Below, piece after piece: positions 45,229 through 53,718 of a stretch of 64,000 bases of DNA (position 1 is the first letter of the stretch; each line of letters starts with the position of its first letter). Source of the DNA: Hymenobacter volaticus (GTDB lineage Bacteria; Bacteroidota; Bacteroidia; Cytophagales; Hymenobacteraceae); assembly GCF_022921055.1 (NCBI RefSeq), contig NZ_CP095061.1, positions 3,821,501 through 3,885,500 on the forward strand, in the 5' to 3' direction. The position numbers were made by a program, and so were the translations under genes. Under the pieces are notes generated by a model. That model made no database searches. It was not told the origin of the DNA and saw nothing but the letters and a program-made list of their open reading frames with translations.

Positions 45229-45264
45229 AGGAATTTGCAGCAGAGATAGAAAGGAGATAGTAGC

Positions 45265-45852
45265 TCAGTTTGCAATACCTACCGAACCTCGATTATTAGT
45301 GTAGCAAACAATGCTGTTTTTTATCTCATCAACTGTTTCCTTGATCGACGAGATATACTTACTTCTTGCAAAGAAGAATCGGAATCTAGTGTCATCCTTC
45401 ACCATTATGATCTGGCGAAAGTATAAGCAGCGCTGCATTTCATAAGCACTTATATCTACACTGCCTTTGCCAGGATCGGTATCAACAGATAAGATTTTGC
45501 AACCAGGGTTTTTCTCCTTTATGGCTGCAACTTCGTCTTTTGGCGAAAAACGAAATCCGCCTTTAGGTGCAACCTCTATATGTATAGAACAGCCGTTGCT
45601 CTCAATACTATCCAAACTCTTGCTACTCTTTATATCCTTGCTAGCGCTTATTATTTCGCTATTCACTGTGTAGCCACATTCTTGGCAATCAGACCCGATT
45701 ACGCGCAATTTTTCTTGGTATTTCCAACTAGCTGGCACCTGCATGGATATCCATGCTTCATCAACCTTTGGATTGCCTATCGTAACAGTCTTATACTTCT
45801 CGCCACGGCAGCTAGTGGTGATAACCAAGGATATGACAAGGAGCCTCAACAT
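45265..45852 (-). CDS. Hypothetical lipoprotein
   Basis: 195 residues. A short lipoprotein signal ends LVITTSC (Cys15), so it is probably lipid-anchored. The mature part has six more Cys (CQECGY, NGCSIH, NPGCKI, QRCLYF, IVCYTN), possibly disulfide-bonded, and is rich in Lys, Ser and Ile. Its base composition is clearly more AT-rich than neighbours, which suggests acquisition. I recognise no family. The start ATG 45852 is 13 bases from a terminator for the desaturase gene upstream on the same strand. Confidence 0.6.
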   Translation of the reverse strand: MLRLLVISLVITTSCRGEKYKTVTIGNPKVDEAWISMQVPASWKYQEKLRVIGSDCQECGYTVNSEIISASKDIKSSKSLDSIESNGCSIHIEVAPKGGFRFSPKDEVAAIKEKNPGCKILSVDTDPGKGSVDISAYEMQRCLYFRQIIMVKDDTRFRFFFARSKYISSIKETVDEIKNSIVCYTNNRGSVGIAN

Positions 45853-45864
45853 TATTGGAAATAA

Positions 45865-45898
45865 AAAAAGGACTGCAATAAATATTGCAGTCCTTTTT
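45865..45898 (-). terminator. Terminator of the fatty acid desaturase gene
   Basis: AAAAAGGACTGCAAT (45865-45879) / ATTGCAGTCCTTTTT (45884-45898), loop four bases. On the minus strand it is 22 bases past the desaturase stop and ends in a T run. Confidence 0.88.
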
Positions 45899-45919
45899 AG
45901 GTAAAAATTTAACGCTTGC

Positions 45920-46984
45920 TTACGCCCGGCCCATTTCGCGCAAGTGTGCTACGTGGGAAGCTACAGCGTAGCGCATCTTAGGATATTCATTGTACTCAAC
46001 ACCAAACTCCAAGCAAGCTTGGCGGATGATCTTGTTGAGCGCAGGATAGTGAATGTGCGAAATAGTAGGGAACAAGTGGTGCTCTACTTGGAAGTTGAGG
46101 CCTCCAACTAACCAGCTAATAACTTTACTGTCGGTGGCGAAGTTGGCGGTGGTTTTGATTTGGTGAATGGCCCACTCGTCTTCCAATTTGTTGGTGATTT
46201 CGTGCGGGATGGGGAAAGCGGTATGTTCTACGGTGTGCGCCAACTGGAACACGATGCTCATGGTGAAGCCAACAACCGTGGCGAAAACTAGGAAGCCAAC
46301 TATCCAAGCCACGAAACCAACGGTGTAAATAGGCAGAGCCACGAATAAGAATAGGTGCAGTGCTTTGAAGCCCCAAAACACGCCCTGGTCGGAAGCCGTC
46401 ATTTTCTTGATGGGCATCTCCCCGATTTTGCCTTTGAAATACTTCTGGTAGTCCATGAAGAAGATCCAGGCAATGAAAAGCAGGGCGTAGAAAAACCAGA
46501 AGTACAAGTGTTGGAAACGGTGGAAACCGTAACGCGTTTGGGTGCTGCTCAGGCGCAACCACGGCTGCGCGTCGAGGTCGTCGTCCACGCCGTCTACATT
46601 GGTGTACATGTGGTGGATGAGATTGTGCTTCACATTCCACATGAAGCTGTTGCCGCCGAGCACATTGAGCGTGAAGGAGGCAAACTGATTGATCCAGCGG
46701 GACTTGCTAAATGAGCCGTGGGCGCCGTCGTGCATGACGTTGAAGCCGATAGCCGACCCAACGAGACCTAGCAGAGCGCATTCCAACAGGGCCAGCCACG
46801 TAGGTGGCGTCAGGAAAACAAGGTGCAGATACACGGCCACAAACGAAACCGTGAGGATAATGGCTTTGGCAAACAAACGGGAGTCGCCGGTGGTGTCTTT
46901 GCCTGCTTCTGCGAAGTAGGCATTGGTGCGGAGCTTCAACTCCTTATGAAAGGAGCGCGAAGCCGCGAATTTGGGTGCTTGCAT
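45920..46984 (-). CDS. Fatty acid desaturase (acyl-lipid, membrane-bound)
   Basis: 354 residues from the ATG at 46984, chosen because a perfect -7 box (47010-47017) lies 25 bases upstream; the frame runs on to 47071. The three histidine boxes of the membrane desaturase superfamily are present: HDGAH, HNLIHH and QVEHH. Four or more transmembrane segments are visible (AIILTVSFVAVYLHLVFL, LLECALLGLVGSAIGFNVM, FWFFYALLFIAWIFF, VALPIYTVGFVAWIVGFLVF). QVEHH resembles front-end (delta-5/delta-6) type, but the usual cytochrome b5 domain is absent. It introduces a double bond into membrane acyl chains, as in cold adaptation. Confidence 0.9.
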   Translation of the reverse strand: MQAPKFAASRSFHKELKLRTNAYFAEAGKDTTGDSRLFAKAIILTVSFVAVYLHLVFLTPPTWLALLECALLGLVGSAIGFNVMHDGAHGSFSKSRWINQFASFTLNVLGGNSFMWNVKHNLIHHMYTNVDGVDDDLDAQPWLRLSSTQTRYGFHRFQHLYFWFFYALLFIAWIFFMDYQKYFKGKIGEMPIKKMTASDQGVFWGFKALHLFLFVALPIYTVGFVAWIVGFLVFATVVGFTMSIVFQLAHTVEHTAFPIPHEITNKLEDEWAIHQIKTTANFATDSKVISWLVGGLNFQVEHHLFPTISHIHYPALNKIIRQACLEFGVEYNEYPKMRYAVASHVAHLREMGRA

Positions 46985-47009
46985 ATGAGCTGATGATGAA
47001 GGAATCCCG

Positions 47010-47017
47010 CAAAGGTA
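47010..47017 (-). promoter_or_regulatory. -7 element of the desaturase promoter
   Basis: CAAAGGTA on the plus strand (TACCTTTG on the minus strand), exact TAnnTTTG match; predicts a leader of ~20 bases to ATG 46984. Confidence 0.65.
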
Positions 47018-47227
47018 TATTCCTCTAACCCCAGCTCCTTCGGAATCATCCATAAGCCCCGGATTTTGCACAATGTCAATACCTCTAGCTTACACATTTA
47101 CTGCTGTTTGTAACACCAATTTCTCAAGGCATAGCCTTGATAGCCAACTAGAACACAGAAACAAGCAATACTTTCTGCACTCTTTTCAGGAAGGCAAACA
47201 AAGAAATAGCTGATGCTACCTTGAGAC

Positions 47228-48490
47228 TTAGCGTTTACTTAGCTCTCTCCTTCCAATTGGTAAATTGGGTTTCAACAAGGGCTGTAATTGTTCTAATGGT
47301 ATGAATAGCCGCAACTCACCCTGGGCGTAAGAAGCAATTTCGTAGGGGGTATAAATGAAAACTGCGCCATTATTCGTCAGATACATATTGTGGCTAACGG
47401 GCATTTTCTTCACAAACAAAAACTCGTCGAGCTTCACAGTGGCCGGCTGATGCAGTACTCGGCGCACGGCCTGCTCAAGCAAAACGCTAAGTTGAGCGTC
47501 GGAATTAGGCTGGAAAACATCGGGGAAACGAAGGGCGTGGCCAGTACGAGTGTTGAAGGTAACGGCGCTGGTGCCGTAGTTGCCGTGGGCACCGCCGGTG
47601 TAGCTGTACGTGAAAAACCCAAGGCTAAGCAAGTTCTGCTGATTCCAGAGCACGTGCGTTGTCGCCTGGTCTTCATAGCGTAGCATATAGTCGTACGATG
47701 GAGCATTGCTACTAGTGTCGGGCTCCGCGGGTATGTCCTTCGTCAGATCTGCAACGCTTAACTGGTACTCTTTTTTGAAGGCGTTAAACTGCTGCTCCCA
47801 AAATTGCTCCGGCGACGAGGGAGCTGCCTTCGTGTCCAGAGTATCGCCGCGCAGACCCCGTAGGATACCAGTTGCTAAGAGGCTGCGTGCAGATTCAGAA
47901 CCGTTGGTAGGTATGAGAACATGCAAGCTAGTGCGGCCGTGCGGTGACTTCGGCTGGTTGGGATATGCAGCCACCGAATCGGTGAAGTAGCGAGAGATAA
48001 AGGACGTACTACCGGGCAGTTCGACTTCGCGCAATTGCACGGGCTGCCCAGCGCGATTACCCAAAAGTTCTTTGCCATTGACATGTAGCCGCCAGATTGG
48101 CCCGTCGGAATTTTCACTTTGCAGTTCCGGGCTTCGGTCACGCAGCACGACGCTGTCGGCTGAAATGATAGCATCGTAGTCGGAGTTCAGCTCATAAGGT
48201 TGCCCGTCGGAACCACTATAAGAGCCCACGAAACTGGCGCTGTTGCGGTTCCCGTATCCGGCAGGCAGCGTCTGGAGGTGTAGGGTGATGGTTTCAGGGC
48301 CGAGTGTACCCCGGTAGCACCGATACCAGGTGCCAGGAGAATCTTTGGGCGGTGCAATAGCAGCTTTCTGATCGAGCTGTGAGGCTATACCTCCAGAATC
48401 AGTTTTGGATTGGCAAGCAGCCATTAGCCCACCCAACAGCAAGATGGAAACACGAATACAGGATAAACGACTTGAAACAGGTAAGCTCAT
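47228..48490 (-). CDS. DUF3298-domain lipoprotein
   Basis: 420 residues from the ATG at 48490. Signal ends LLGGLMAAC (lipobox). The C-terminal third has the DUF3298/RsiV-like pattern: SYTGGAHGNYGTSAVTFNTRTG, then the closing FIYTPYEIASYAQGELRLFIPLEQLQPLL. The middle half is a beta-rich region of unknown type (SFVGSYSGSDGQPYELNSD). DUF3298 proteins in Gram-positives bind lysozyme or act as anti-sigma factors; in Bacteroidota the role is unknown. Divergent from the alpha/beta hydrolase gene, 116 bases apart. Confidence 0.8.
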   Translation of the reverse strand: MSLPVSSRLSCIRVSILLLGGLMAACQSKTDSGGIASQLDQKAAIAPPKDSPGTWYRCYRGTLGPETITLHLQTLPAGYGNRNSASFVGSYSGSDGQPYELNSDYDAIISADSVVLRDRSPELQSENSDGPIWRLHVNGKELLGNRAGQPVQLREVELPGSTSFISRYFTDSVAAYPNQPKSPHGRTSLHVLIPTNGSESARSLLATGILRGLRGDTLDTKAAPSSPEQFWEQQFNAFKKEYQLSVADLTKDIPAEPDTSSNAPSYDYMLRYEDQATTHVLWNQQNLLSLGFFTYSYTGGAHGNYGTSAVTFNTRTGHALRFPDVFQPNSDAQLSVLLEQAVRRVLHQPATVKLDEFLFVKKMPVSHNMYLTNNGAVFIYTPYEIASYAQGELRLFIPLEQLQPLLKPNLPIGRRELSKR

Positions 48491-48606
48491 CTGCGATGGA
48501 TAAACAGGAAAGATATGTGCAAGATATTGTTCTAAAAGTACCTGAACAGCATGAGCACCGTATGTACCGACATCTTTCACTAGTCATTTTCTCTAGATTC
48601 TTTCTC

Positions 48607-49446
48607 ATGAGCTATATTAAAGCCGGCCAAGATGCCAATGGCGAAGACATCAAGTTGCACTACACCGACCAAGGCCAAGGCAAACCAGTTGTACTGATTC
48701 ACGGCTGGCCCCAAAACCACGAAGCTTGGACCTACCAACTCGGCGAGTTACCTAAGCATGGGCTGCGCGTAATAGCCTACACGCGTCGCGGATTCGGTAA
48801 TTCCTCGAAGCCTTTTGAGGGCTACAACTACGATACGCTGGCCGATGACCTGAAGGTGGTGCTCGACACACTAGATTTGCAGGACGTAACGCTAGTTGGC
48901 TTTTCAATGGGCGGCGGCGAAGTGGCCCGCTACATGAGCCGCCACGGTGGGGCCCGCGTAGCCAAAGTGGCGTTCGTGTCGGCCGTGACGCCCTTCTTGC
49001 TGAAGACCGACGACAACCCCGACGGAGTTCCGCAACCGGTGTTCGACGACATTCAAGCCAACATCGCCAAAGACAGGTTCGACTTTCTACAATCGTTTGG
49101 CAAGGATTTCTACGGCGTAGGGGTACTGAGCAAGCCCGTTAGCCAGGCCGTCCTCGATTGGTCGTTTGGTATGGCTTCGCTCGGTTCGCATCAAGCCACT
49201 GTCGCCTGCGCACACGCTTTCGCCGAAACCGACTTCCGCCCTGACTTAGCGACCATCAACGTTCCCGCCCTCGTGATTCACGGCGACGAAGACAAAACGG
49301 TTCCAATTAAAAACAGCGGTGCCCGGATGACGGAACACCTGAAACAAGCCAACTATCTTGTTTACGAAGGAGCTCCCCACGGCTTATTTATCACCAACAA
49401 GGACCAACTGAACCGCGACTTACTCGCCTTCGTCGCTGGTTCATAA
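48607..49446 (+). CDS. Alpha/beta hydrolase (non-heme chloroperoxidase-like)
   Basis: 279 residues from ATG 48607. LHYTDQGQGKPVVLIHGWPQNHEAW, nucleophile elbow GFSMGGGE (Ser), acid in HGDEDKTVP and His in APHGLF make the Ser-Asp-His triad; the sequence order is that of cofactor-free chloroperoxidase/arylesterase. The natural reaction is probably ester or lactone hydrolysis. Cytoplasmic, no signal. The frame to 48379 includes sequence overlapping the divergent lipoprotein gene, so I reject that start. A terminator follows at 49479. Confidence 0.88.
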   Translation: MSYIKAGQDANGEDIKLHYTDQGQGKPVVLIHGWPQNHEAWTYQLGELPKHGLRVIAYTRRGFGNSSKPFEGYNYDTLADDLKVVLDTLDLQDVTLVGFSMGGGEVARYMSRHGGARVAKVAFVSAVTPFLLKTDDNPDGVPQPVFDDIQANIAKDRFDFLQSFGKDFYGVGVLSKPVSQAVLDWSFGMASLGSHQATVACAHAFAETDFRPDLATINVPALVIHGDEDKTVPIKNSGARMTEHLKQANYLVYEGAPHGLFITNKDQLNRDLLAFVAGS

Positions 49447-49478
49447 GCACAGATGCTTCTTGGCGCTTGTAATAACGG

Positions 49479-49514
49479 AATGCCCCTGGTTTCAATTGAA
49501 GCCAGGGGCATTTT
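49479..49514 (+). terminator. Terminator of the alpha/beta hydrolase gene
   Basis: AATGCCCCTGG (49479-49489) / CCAGGGGCATT (49502-49512), with a further near-palindromic loop, ending TTTT. The rest of the 301-base gap (49515-49715) holds nothing that I can support, apart from a short open frame from 49634 without clear coding character. Confidence 0.85.
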
Positions 49515-49715
49515 GTATAAGTTAAGAAGTGTAACCGTTAGAAAGATGCATCCTGTTCAGAGCTGTATCATCGACAGACTACAATGCCATGCAGCGGTGC
49601 CAGAAGCATAAGAACTTTTAGCACTGCTGCGTATTGAGTGCTCTCAACAAACACGCATCAGCTATTTCTCCTCGGAAGAAGCCTCAGTATGAGCATCCTT
49701 TTTCTGTAGCGCAGA

Positions 49716-49750
49716 CCAAAAAAAAGCCGGAAGCAAATGCGTCCGGCTTA
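49716..49750 (-). terminator. Terminator overlapping the HNH gene stop codon
   Basis: AAGCCGGA (49724-49731) / TCCGGCTT (49742-49749) with a run of eight T on the minus strand. The arm includes the stop codon at 49748-49750. Confidence 0.85.
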
Positions 49751-50245
49751 ATTATTCAGATAGGCGTGCCAGTTATGGTCGATGGTACCGGCGCTGAGCT
49801 TGAGGAAACCAGATAAGGTCGGTTTCTTCGGTTGCTGCCGAATCGTGAGGCCGGCTTCCTGCGGGGTGCGGTGCCCTTTGGCGTGGTTGCACCGAGAGCA
49901 GGCGGTAAGCAGGTTGCTCCAACTGGAGTCGCCGCCGCGGGAACGGGGTAGTACGTGGTCGAGGGTCAGGTTTTTGGTTGAGCCGCAATACTGACACTCG
50001 AAATGGTCACGCTTCATAATGTTGTGCCGGCTTAAGGCAATGCCTTTGTACGGCACGCGCACATACCGCTGAAGCCGAATAATGCTTGGCTTAGGATACG
50101 ACTTGCTGACTGTGCGCAGCACGCCGTTCTCTGAGTTGGCAATCATCTCAGCTTTATCCAGAAACAACAGCACAAACGCCTTCTGCACACTACACAGCGT
50201 AATGGCTGTGTAGTCACCATTGAGAACTAGGACTTTTTGATCCAT
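49748..50245 (-). CDS. HNH endonuclease family protein
   Basis: 165 residues. The HNH core is CQYCGSTKNLTLDHVLPRSRGGDSSWSNLLTACSRCNHAKG, with two CxxC zinc pairs, LDH (general base His) and N in WSNL. The N-terminal 80 residues form a basic DNA-contact region (RYVRVPYKGIALSRHNIMKRD). It is a very common protein in Bacteroidota and resembles McrA-like HNH nucleases; a role in restriction is not shown. It stands alone, with a strong terminator. Confidence 0.88.
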   Translation of the reverse strand: MDQKVLVLNGDYTAITLCSVQKAFVLLFLDKAEMIANSENGVLRTVSKSYPKPSIIRLQRYVRVPYKGIALSRHNIMKRDHFECQYCGSTKNLTLDHVLPRSRGGDSSWSNLLTACSRCNHAKGHRTPQEAGLTIRQQPKKPTLSGFLKLSAGTIDHNWHAYLNN

Positions 50246-50432
50246 ACGCTTAACTAGAGAGTAATCATCGGGTACAGCGAAAGCTAGATGATTCTAAGCG
50301 TATTAACAATAGCTAGAAACTTTAGTTTCTAATCTAGATCCTACTTGCTTAATTGAGCTTACAGCCGCTCATTGTCAATCTGTGTATATGATTTCAGAAG
50401 CTCTGAAGGCTGAAAAAGCCAGCGGAAACGTG

Positions 50433-51236
50433 CTATTCGGTTAGGATGCGTTTAATCAAACGCAGCTTATGGGAATATTTCTGCCGGTCGCGGTTGAAGA
50501 TACCGTTGTGGTCGAGGGGGTCGATACGCACTTCGCCGCTGGCGTGGATAATTTGCTGTTCATCGAGCAGCAGCCCTACGTGCACGATGTTGCCCTCGGC
50601 GTTGTCGAAGAAAGCGAGGTCGCCGGGTTGGGTTTGAGCCACAAAATGAACGGTTTGCCCGAGGTTGATTTGCTGGCGCGCATCGCGCGGCAGTTGCACC
50701 CCGATAAGACCATAGAGCTGCTGCATCAAACCCGAGCAGTCGATACCAAATAAACTTTTGCCGCCCCACAGGTAAGGCGCCTTCAAATACACCAGTGCCA
50801 TTTTCTGGAGTAAGCGCAAGCGGGCATCAACCGGGCCGTGGGGGCCGTGGCCGTTTTGCGGGTTGGTAGCGGCCCCGTTGTAGAACAGTTGCCGCTCCCC
50901 GATGCGCAAGGTCATGCCATCGAAAAAAGGCAGGCGCGAGCCAAGTTGCACCGGAATCCGGGTGGCGGGGTCGCTTACCATCTGCACGACATCGAGAGTG
51001 CGCGGGTGGTCTTGGGCTTGCCAAGCGGCTAGGTATTCAGGCGTTACGGACGTGTGCTGCTTGCCATCCATCCAGCCCACATACTGGTCGGCAGCGGTGC
51101 GCACTTGCACCCATTGGTTCTGAACCAACAAAATAGAATAACACTCCCCGAAAATTAGTTGAGTAACGATTTCGGCTTTGTCCGAAGGCTCGGCGCGTAC
51201 CGGCACGACGCTCAGCGCGCAGATTCCATGTTCCAA
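50433..51236 (-). CDS. NlpC/P60 family cell-wall peptidase (C40)
   Basis: 267 residues. Residues 1-~60 and ~60-130 are two bacterial SH3-like segments (ICALSVVPVRAEPSDKAEIVTQLIFGE and VQNQWVQVRTAADQYVGWMD). The catalytic domain has Cys167 in DCSGLMQ, His219 in VHVGLLL and His231 as the third polar residue. It cleaves D-Glu-mDAP-type bonds in peptidoglycan stems. There is no signal peptide, so it may work on turnover peptides in the cytoplasm, as for similar Bacteroidota proteins. A spacing of 154 bases separates it from the smpB stop. Confidence 0.88.
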   Translation of the reverse strand: MEHGICALSVVPVRAEPSDKAEIVTQLIFGECYSILLVQNQWVQVRTAADQYVGWMDGKQHTSVTPEYLAAWQAQDHPRTLDVVQMVSDPATRIPVQLGSRLPFFDGMTLRIGERQLFYNGAATNPQNGHGPHGPVDARLRLLQKMALVYLKAPYLWGGKSLFGIDCSGLMQQLYGLIGVQLPRDARQQINLGQTVHFVAQTQPGDLAFFDNAEGNIVHVGLLLDEQQIIHASGEVRIDPLDHNGIFNRDRQKYSHKLRLIKRILTE

Positions 51237-51320
51237 GGTGATGAATTGGTGATATGGTGAATTGGTGGAACGAGGGCAGTTATTTTCACGAAGCCTACCC
51301 GCAGCCTGTGGTAGTCTTCA

Positions 51321-51332
51321 GCGCGAAGCTCC
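51321..51332 (+). repeat. Half element of palindromic repeat family F3
   Basis: GCGCGAAGCTCC equals one arm of the F3 palindrome seen twice at 59935-60041. It sits between the NlpC/P60 and smpB genes. Confidence 0.35.
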
Positions 51333-51390
51333 TTTTTTAACCTGAACTCGCCAAGTATCTTTCACAAATTCACTGCTTGCTACAACTCGC

Positions 51391-51861
51391 TTAATACTCT
51401 CGGGCGCGGTCTAGCTCGCGTTTCTGGTCTTTCTCTTTGATGCTGTCACGCTTGTCGAACAGCTTCTTGCCTTTCGCCAACGCAATTTCCAGTTTCGCAA
51501 AGCCCCGGTCGTTGACGAACATCCGAATGGGAATGATGGTGAGGCCCTGCTCCTGGCTTTTGTTGTTGAGTTGGGTTAGTTCGCGCTTGTTGAGCAGCAG
51601 TTTGCGCGGCCGGGTGGGCTCGTGGTTGTTGTAGGTGCCGGCCGTGTATTTAGCAATGGTAAGCCCGTGCACCCACAAGCTACCGTCGGGCTGAAATACG
51701 CAGAAGCCGTCCTGAATCTGCACGCTGCCGTCCCGGACGCTTTTGATTTCGGTGCCTTGCAGCATGATACCAGCATCATACTTCGCCAGGAAAGCATATT
51801 CGTAGGAGGCGCGACGGTTCAGGATGTTAACGCGCTTGGGGGTATCTTCTTTCTTACTCAC
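51391..51861 (-). CDS. smpB: SsrA-binding protein SmpB
   Basis: 156 residues from the GTG at 51861. NRRASYEYAFLAKYDAGIMLQGTEIKSVRDGSVQIQDGF and the C-terminal basic tail (KGKKLFDKRDSIKEKDQKRELDRA) are the SmpB OB-fold and its helical tail, which brings tmRNA into stalled ribosomes. The open frame goes on to 51966 but that portion overlaps the thioesterase gene and is not conserved. No ATG is suitably placed, so GTG is the start. tmRNA itself (ssrA) is not in the window. Confidence 0.93.
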   Translation of the reverse strand: MSKKEDTPKRVNILNRRASYEYAFLAKYDAGIMLQGTEIKSVRDGSVQIQDGFCVFQPDGSLWVHGLTIAKYTAGTYNNHEPTRPRKLLLNKRELTQLNNKSQEQGLTIIPIRMFVNDRGFAKLEIALAKGKKLFDKRDSIKEKDQKRELDRAREY

Positions 51862-51910
51862 GATGGTTCGGGTGTTATTTCTCGCGGGATTTTGCGGCGC
51901 CGGAGTGCAA

Positions 51911-52312
51911 CTACTGCTTCTGGCGCAGCTCTTGGAAACGGGCTTGCAGCTTGGCTGCATCCACAATACGCTGGCCGGTGCGGCCGGTAGCTAATAGCCG
52001 CTTGCCTACGTAGGCTTGTACGTGGCAAATTAGCTCGGCGCCTTCCAGCCGTTCAAAAATAGCTTGAATTTCCACGGTTTCTCCTTCAAAGGCCGGCGCC
52101 CGGTGCTCCACGGTTAGCATGGTGCCAATACCCGCCTCCCCTTCTTCCAACATTAGCTCCACAAACTGACGGCTACTCCACTCCATGGCTTGGCCCAAGG
52201 CAAACGTGCTTAAGACCGGATGAATCAGCTTGCCATCAAGAACAGCAAAATCCTGCGGCCCGACCACGAACGAATATAGCTGTTGGTCGCCGGGCTGAAA
52301 AGGATTACGCAT
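51911..52312 (-). CDS. Thioesterase (hot-dog fold, FlK-like)
   Basis: 133 residues. LIHPVLSTFALGQAMEWSSRQFVEL followed by GIGTMLTVEHRAPAFEGETVEIQ is the hot-dog fold with the conserved active-site Glu/His region seen in fluoroacetyl-CoA thioesterase relatives. It probably hydrolyses acyl-CoA. Cytoplasmic. It is 49 bases upstream of smpB on the same strand and 91 bases from tsaD, so these may share a transcript. Confidence 0.75.
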   Translation of the reverse strand: MRNPFQPGDQQLYSFVVGPQDFAVLDGKLIHPVLSTFALGQAMEWSSRQFVELMLEEGEAGIGTMLTVEHRAPAFEGETVEIQAIFERLEGAELICHVQAYVGKRLLATGRTGQRIVDAAKLQARFQELRQKQ

Positions 52313-52403
52313 ATAGTTGGGGGAAACGGCATGCCCTGCTTCCTTCCGCTCAGTAGCTGACGAGCGGAAGGAACAAAGGATTATCTAGAACGGCTCAGAA
52401 ACG

Positions 52404-53408
52404 TTAGGCTAATTTCAGCCGGGGGTCGGAGCTAACTAATTGCGAGGCAAAGTCGCCGGCTTCGTACTGAAAGTGGGCCGTCATGGCTACCATGCCGGCG
52501 TTGTCGGTGCAGAACTGGAAGGCGGGGATAAATACTTGCCAGTTTTGGGTGGCCGCTTCGTCTTGCAGTGCCTGGCGCAAACCGGAGTTGGCAGCCACGC
52601 CGCCAGCAAGGGCTATTTGAGTGAGCTGGTGGTCGGCGGCAGCACGGCGGAGCTGCCGCAGCAACGTCTGGATGATGGTATACTGGATGCTGGCGCAGAG
52701 GTCAGGCAGGTTTTCCTGGATGAACTCCGGGTTCTTGGCGGTTTGCTGACGCAGGAAGTACATAACCGCCGTTTTGAGGCCGCTGAAGCTGAAATCGTAG
52801 CCCGGCATGGCGCCCACGGGGAACGGGAAGCGGGTGGGGTTGCCTTCGCGGGCCAGCTTATCGAGGTGGGGGCCGCCCGGATACGGGAGGCCGAGTTGCT
52901 TGGCGGTTTTGTCGAAAGCTTCACCGGCCGCGTCGTCGATGGTTTGACCGATGATTTCCATATCCATGGCGCTGCGCACAATCACGAGCTGCGTGTGGCC
53001 GCCACTAACGGTGAGGCACAGAAACGGAAACGCGGGCCGCGGCTCCTCGATGAAGTGCGCTAGAATGTGCGCCCGCATATGGTTGACGGCAATCAACGGC
53101 TTCCCAAGGGCCAAGGCCATGGTTTTGGCAAACATGCCGCCCACCAACAACGAGCCCAATAGCCCCGGACCTTGTGTGAAAGCCACTGCATCGAGGTCTT
53201 GCTTTTCAACGCCCGCCTTGTGCAAGGCGGCCGTCACGACCGGAATCAGGTGTTGCTGGTGGGCGCGCGAAGCCAGCTCGGGCACTACGCCGCCGTATTG
53301 TTCGTGTATTTGCTGCGTAGCCACCACGTTGGACCGGATTTCACCGTCTACCATTACAGCAGCGGATGTGTCGTCGCAGGAAGATTCGATGGCGAGAATA
53401 GTGGGCAT
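52404..53408 (-). CDS. tsaD: tRNA N6-adenosine threonylcarbamoyltransferase
   Basis: 334 residues; transfers threonylcarbamoyl to A37 of ANN-reading tRNAs, with TsaB/TsaE partners coded elsewhere. The ASKHA-fold signature is ILAIESSCDDTSAAV, the metal-binding HxxxH is RAHQQHLIPVV, and GGVAANSGLRQAL and FCTDNAGMVA close the nucleotide site. Divergent from tamB with a 310-base gap, first of the minus-strand run to smpB. Confidence 0.95.
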   Translation of the reverse strand: MPTILAIESSCDDTSAAVMVDGEIRSNVVATQQIHEQYGGVVPELASRAHQQHLIPVVTAALHKAGVEKQDLDAVAFTQGPGLLGSLLVGGMFAKTMALALGKPLIAVNHMRAHILAHFIEEPRPAFPFLCLTVSGGHTQLVIVRSAMDMEIIGQTIDDAAGEAFDKTAKQLGLPYPGGPHLDKLAREGNPTRFPFPVGAMPGYDFSFSGLKTAVMYFLRQQTAKNPEFIQENLPDLCASIQYTIIQTLLRQLRRAAADHQLTQIALAGGVAANSGLRQALQDEAATQNWQVFIPAFQFCTDNAGMVAMTAHFQYEAGDFASQLVSSDPRLKLA

Positions 53409-53718
53409 AGTATGGTATTGTGAACGTAGCCGGTAATTAGTGAGGACAGGCCTTCCAAGTTTGCCGAAGCATGGCGGCCCGAGATTCCAGACGCTATGGG
53501 CAGTCTTGTCTTCCTTGAAATGACAGCCTCATAGACGGAATCCAAGACAAAGTTCGTTTAAAACCTTAAACCTACGCTGCTTCATCTAGTCAGAAGCTTA
53601 ACCAAAGACGGCGTGGTATCGTTCTTGCGGCAGCAGTAGCCCGGCCGTATGCTCTTCTAGGTAGGCAACTACTAACCTGTATCTTCGCTCCTTCTGCTCT
53701 CTTTCAGCTGTTTCGCCT
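53409..53718. other. Divergent intergenic region, no gene seen
   Basis: 310 bases between tsaD and tamB. TATCTTCG at 53680-53687 (one mismatch to TAnnTTTG) lies 32 bases before the tamB start. I see no other feature. Confidence 0.4.

Noticed and set aside
49634..49816. Short plus-strand frame of 60 codons before and across the HNH gene end
   Set aside because: It overlaps the HNH stop and its terminator, and has no recognisable coding pattern.
51241..51270. Repeated words GATGAATTGGTGATATGGTGAATTGGTGG before the NlpC/P60 gene
   Set aside because: Only a short local near-repeat, with no second copy found in the window.
51862..51966. N-terminal extension of smpB
   Set aside because: It overlaps the thioesterase gene and is not conserved; the GTG at 51861 gives the normal protein.
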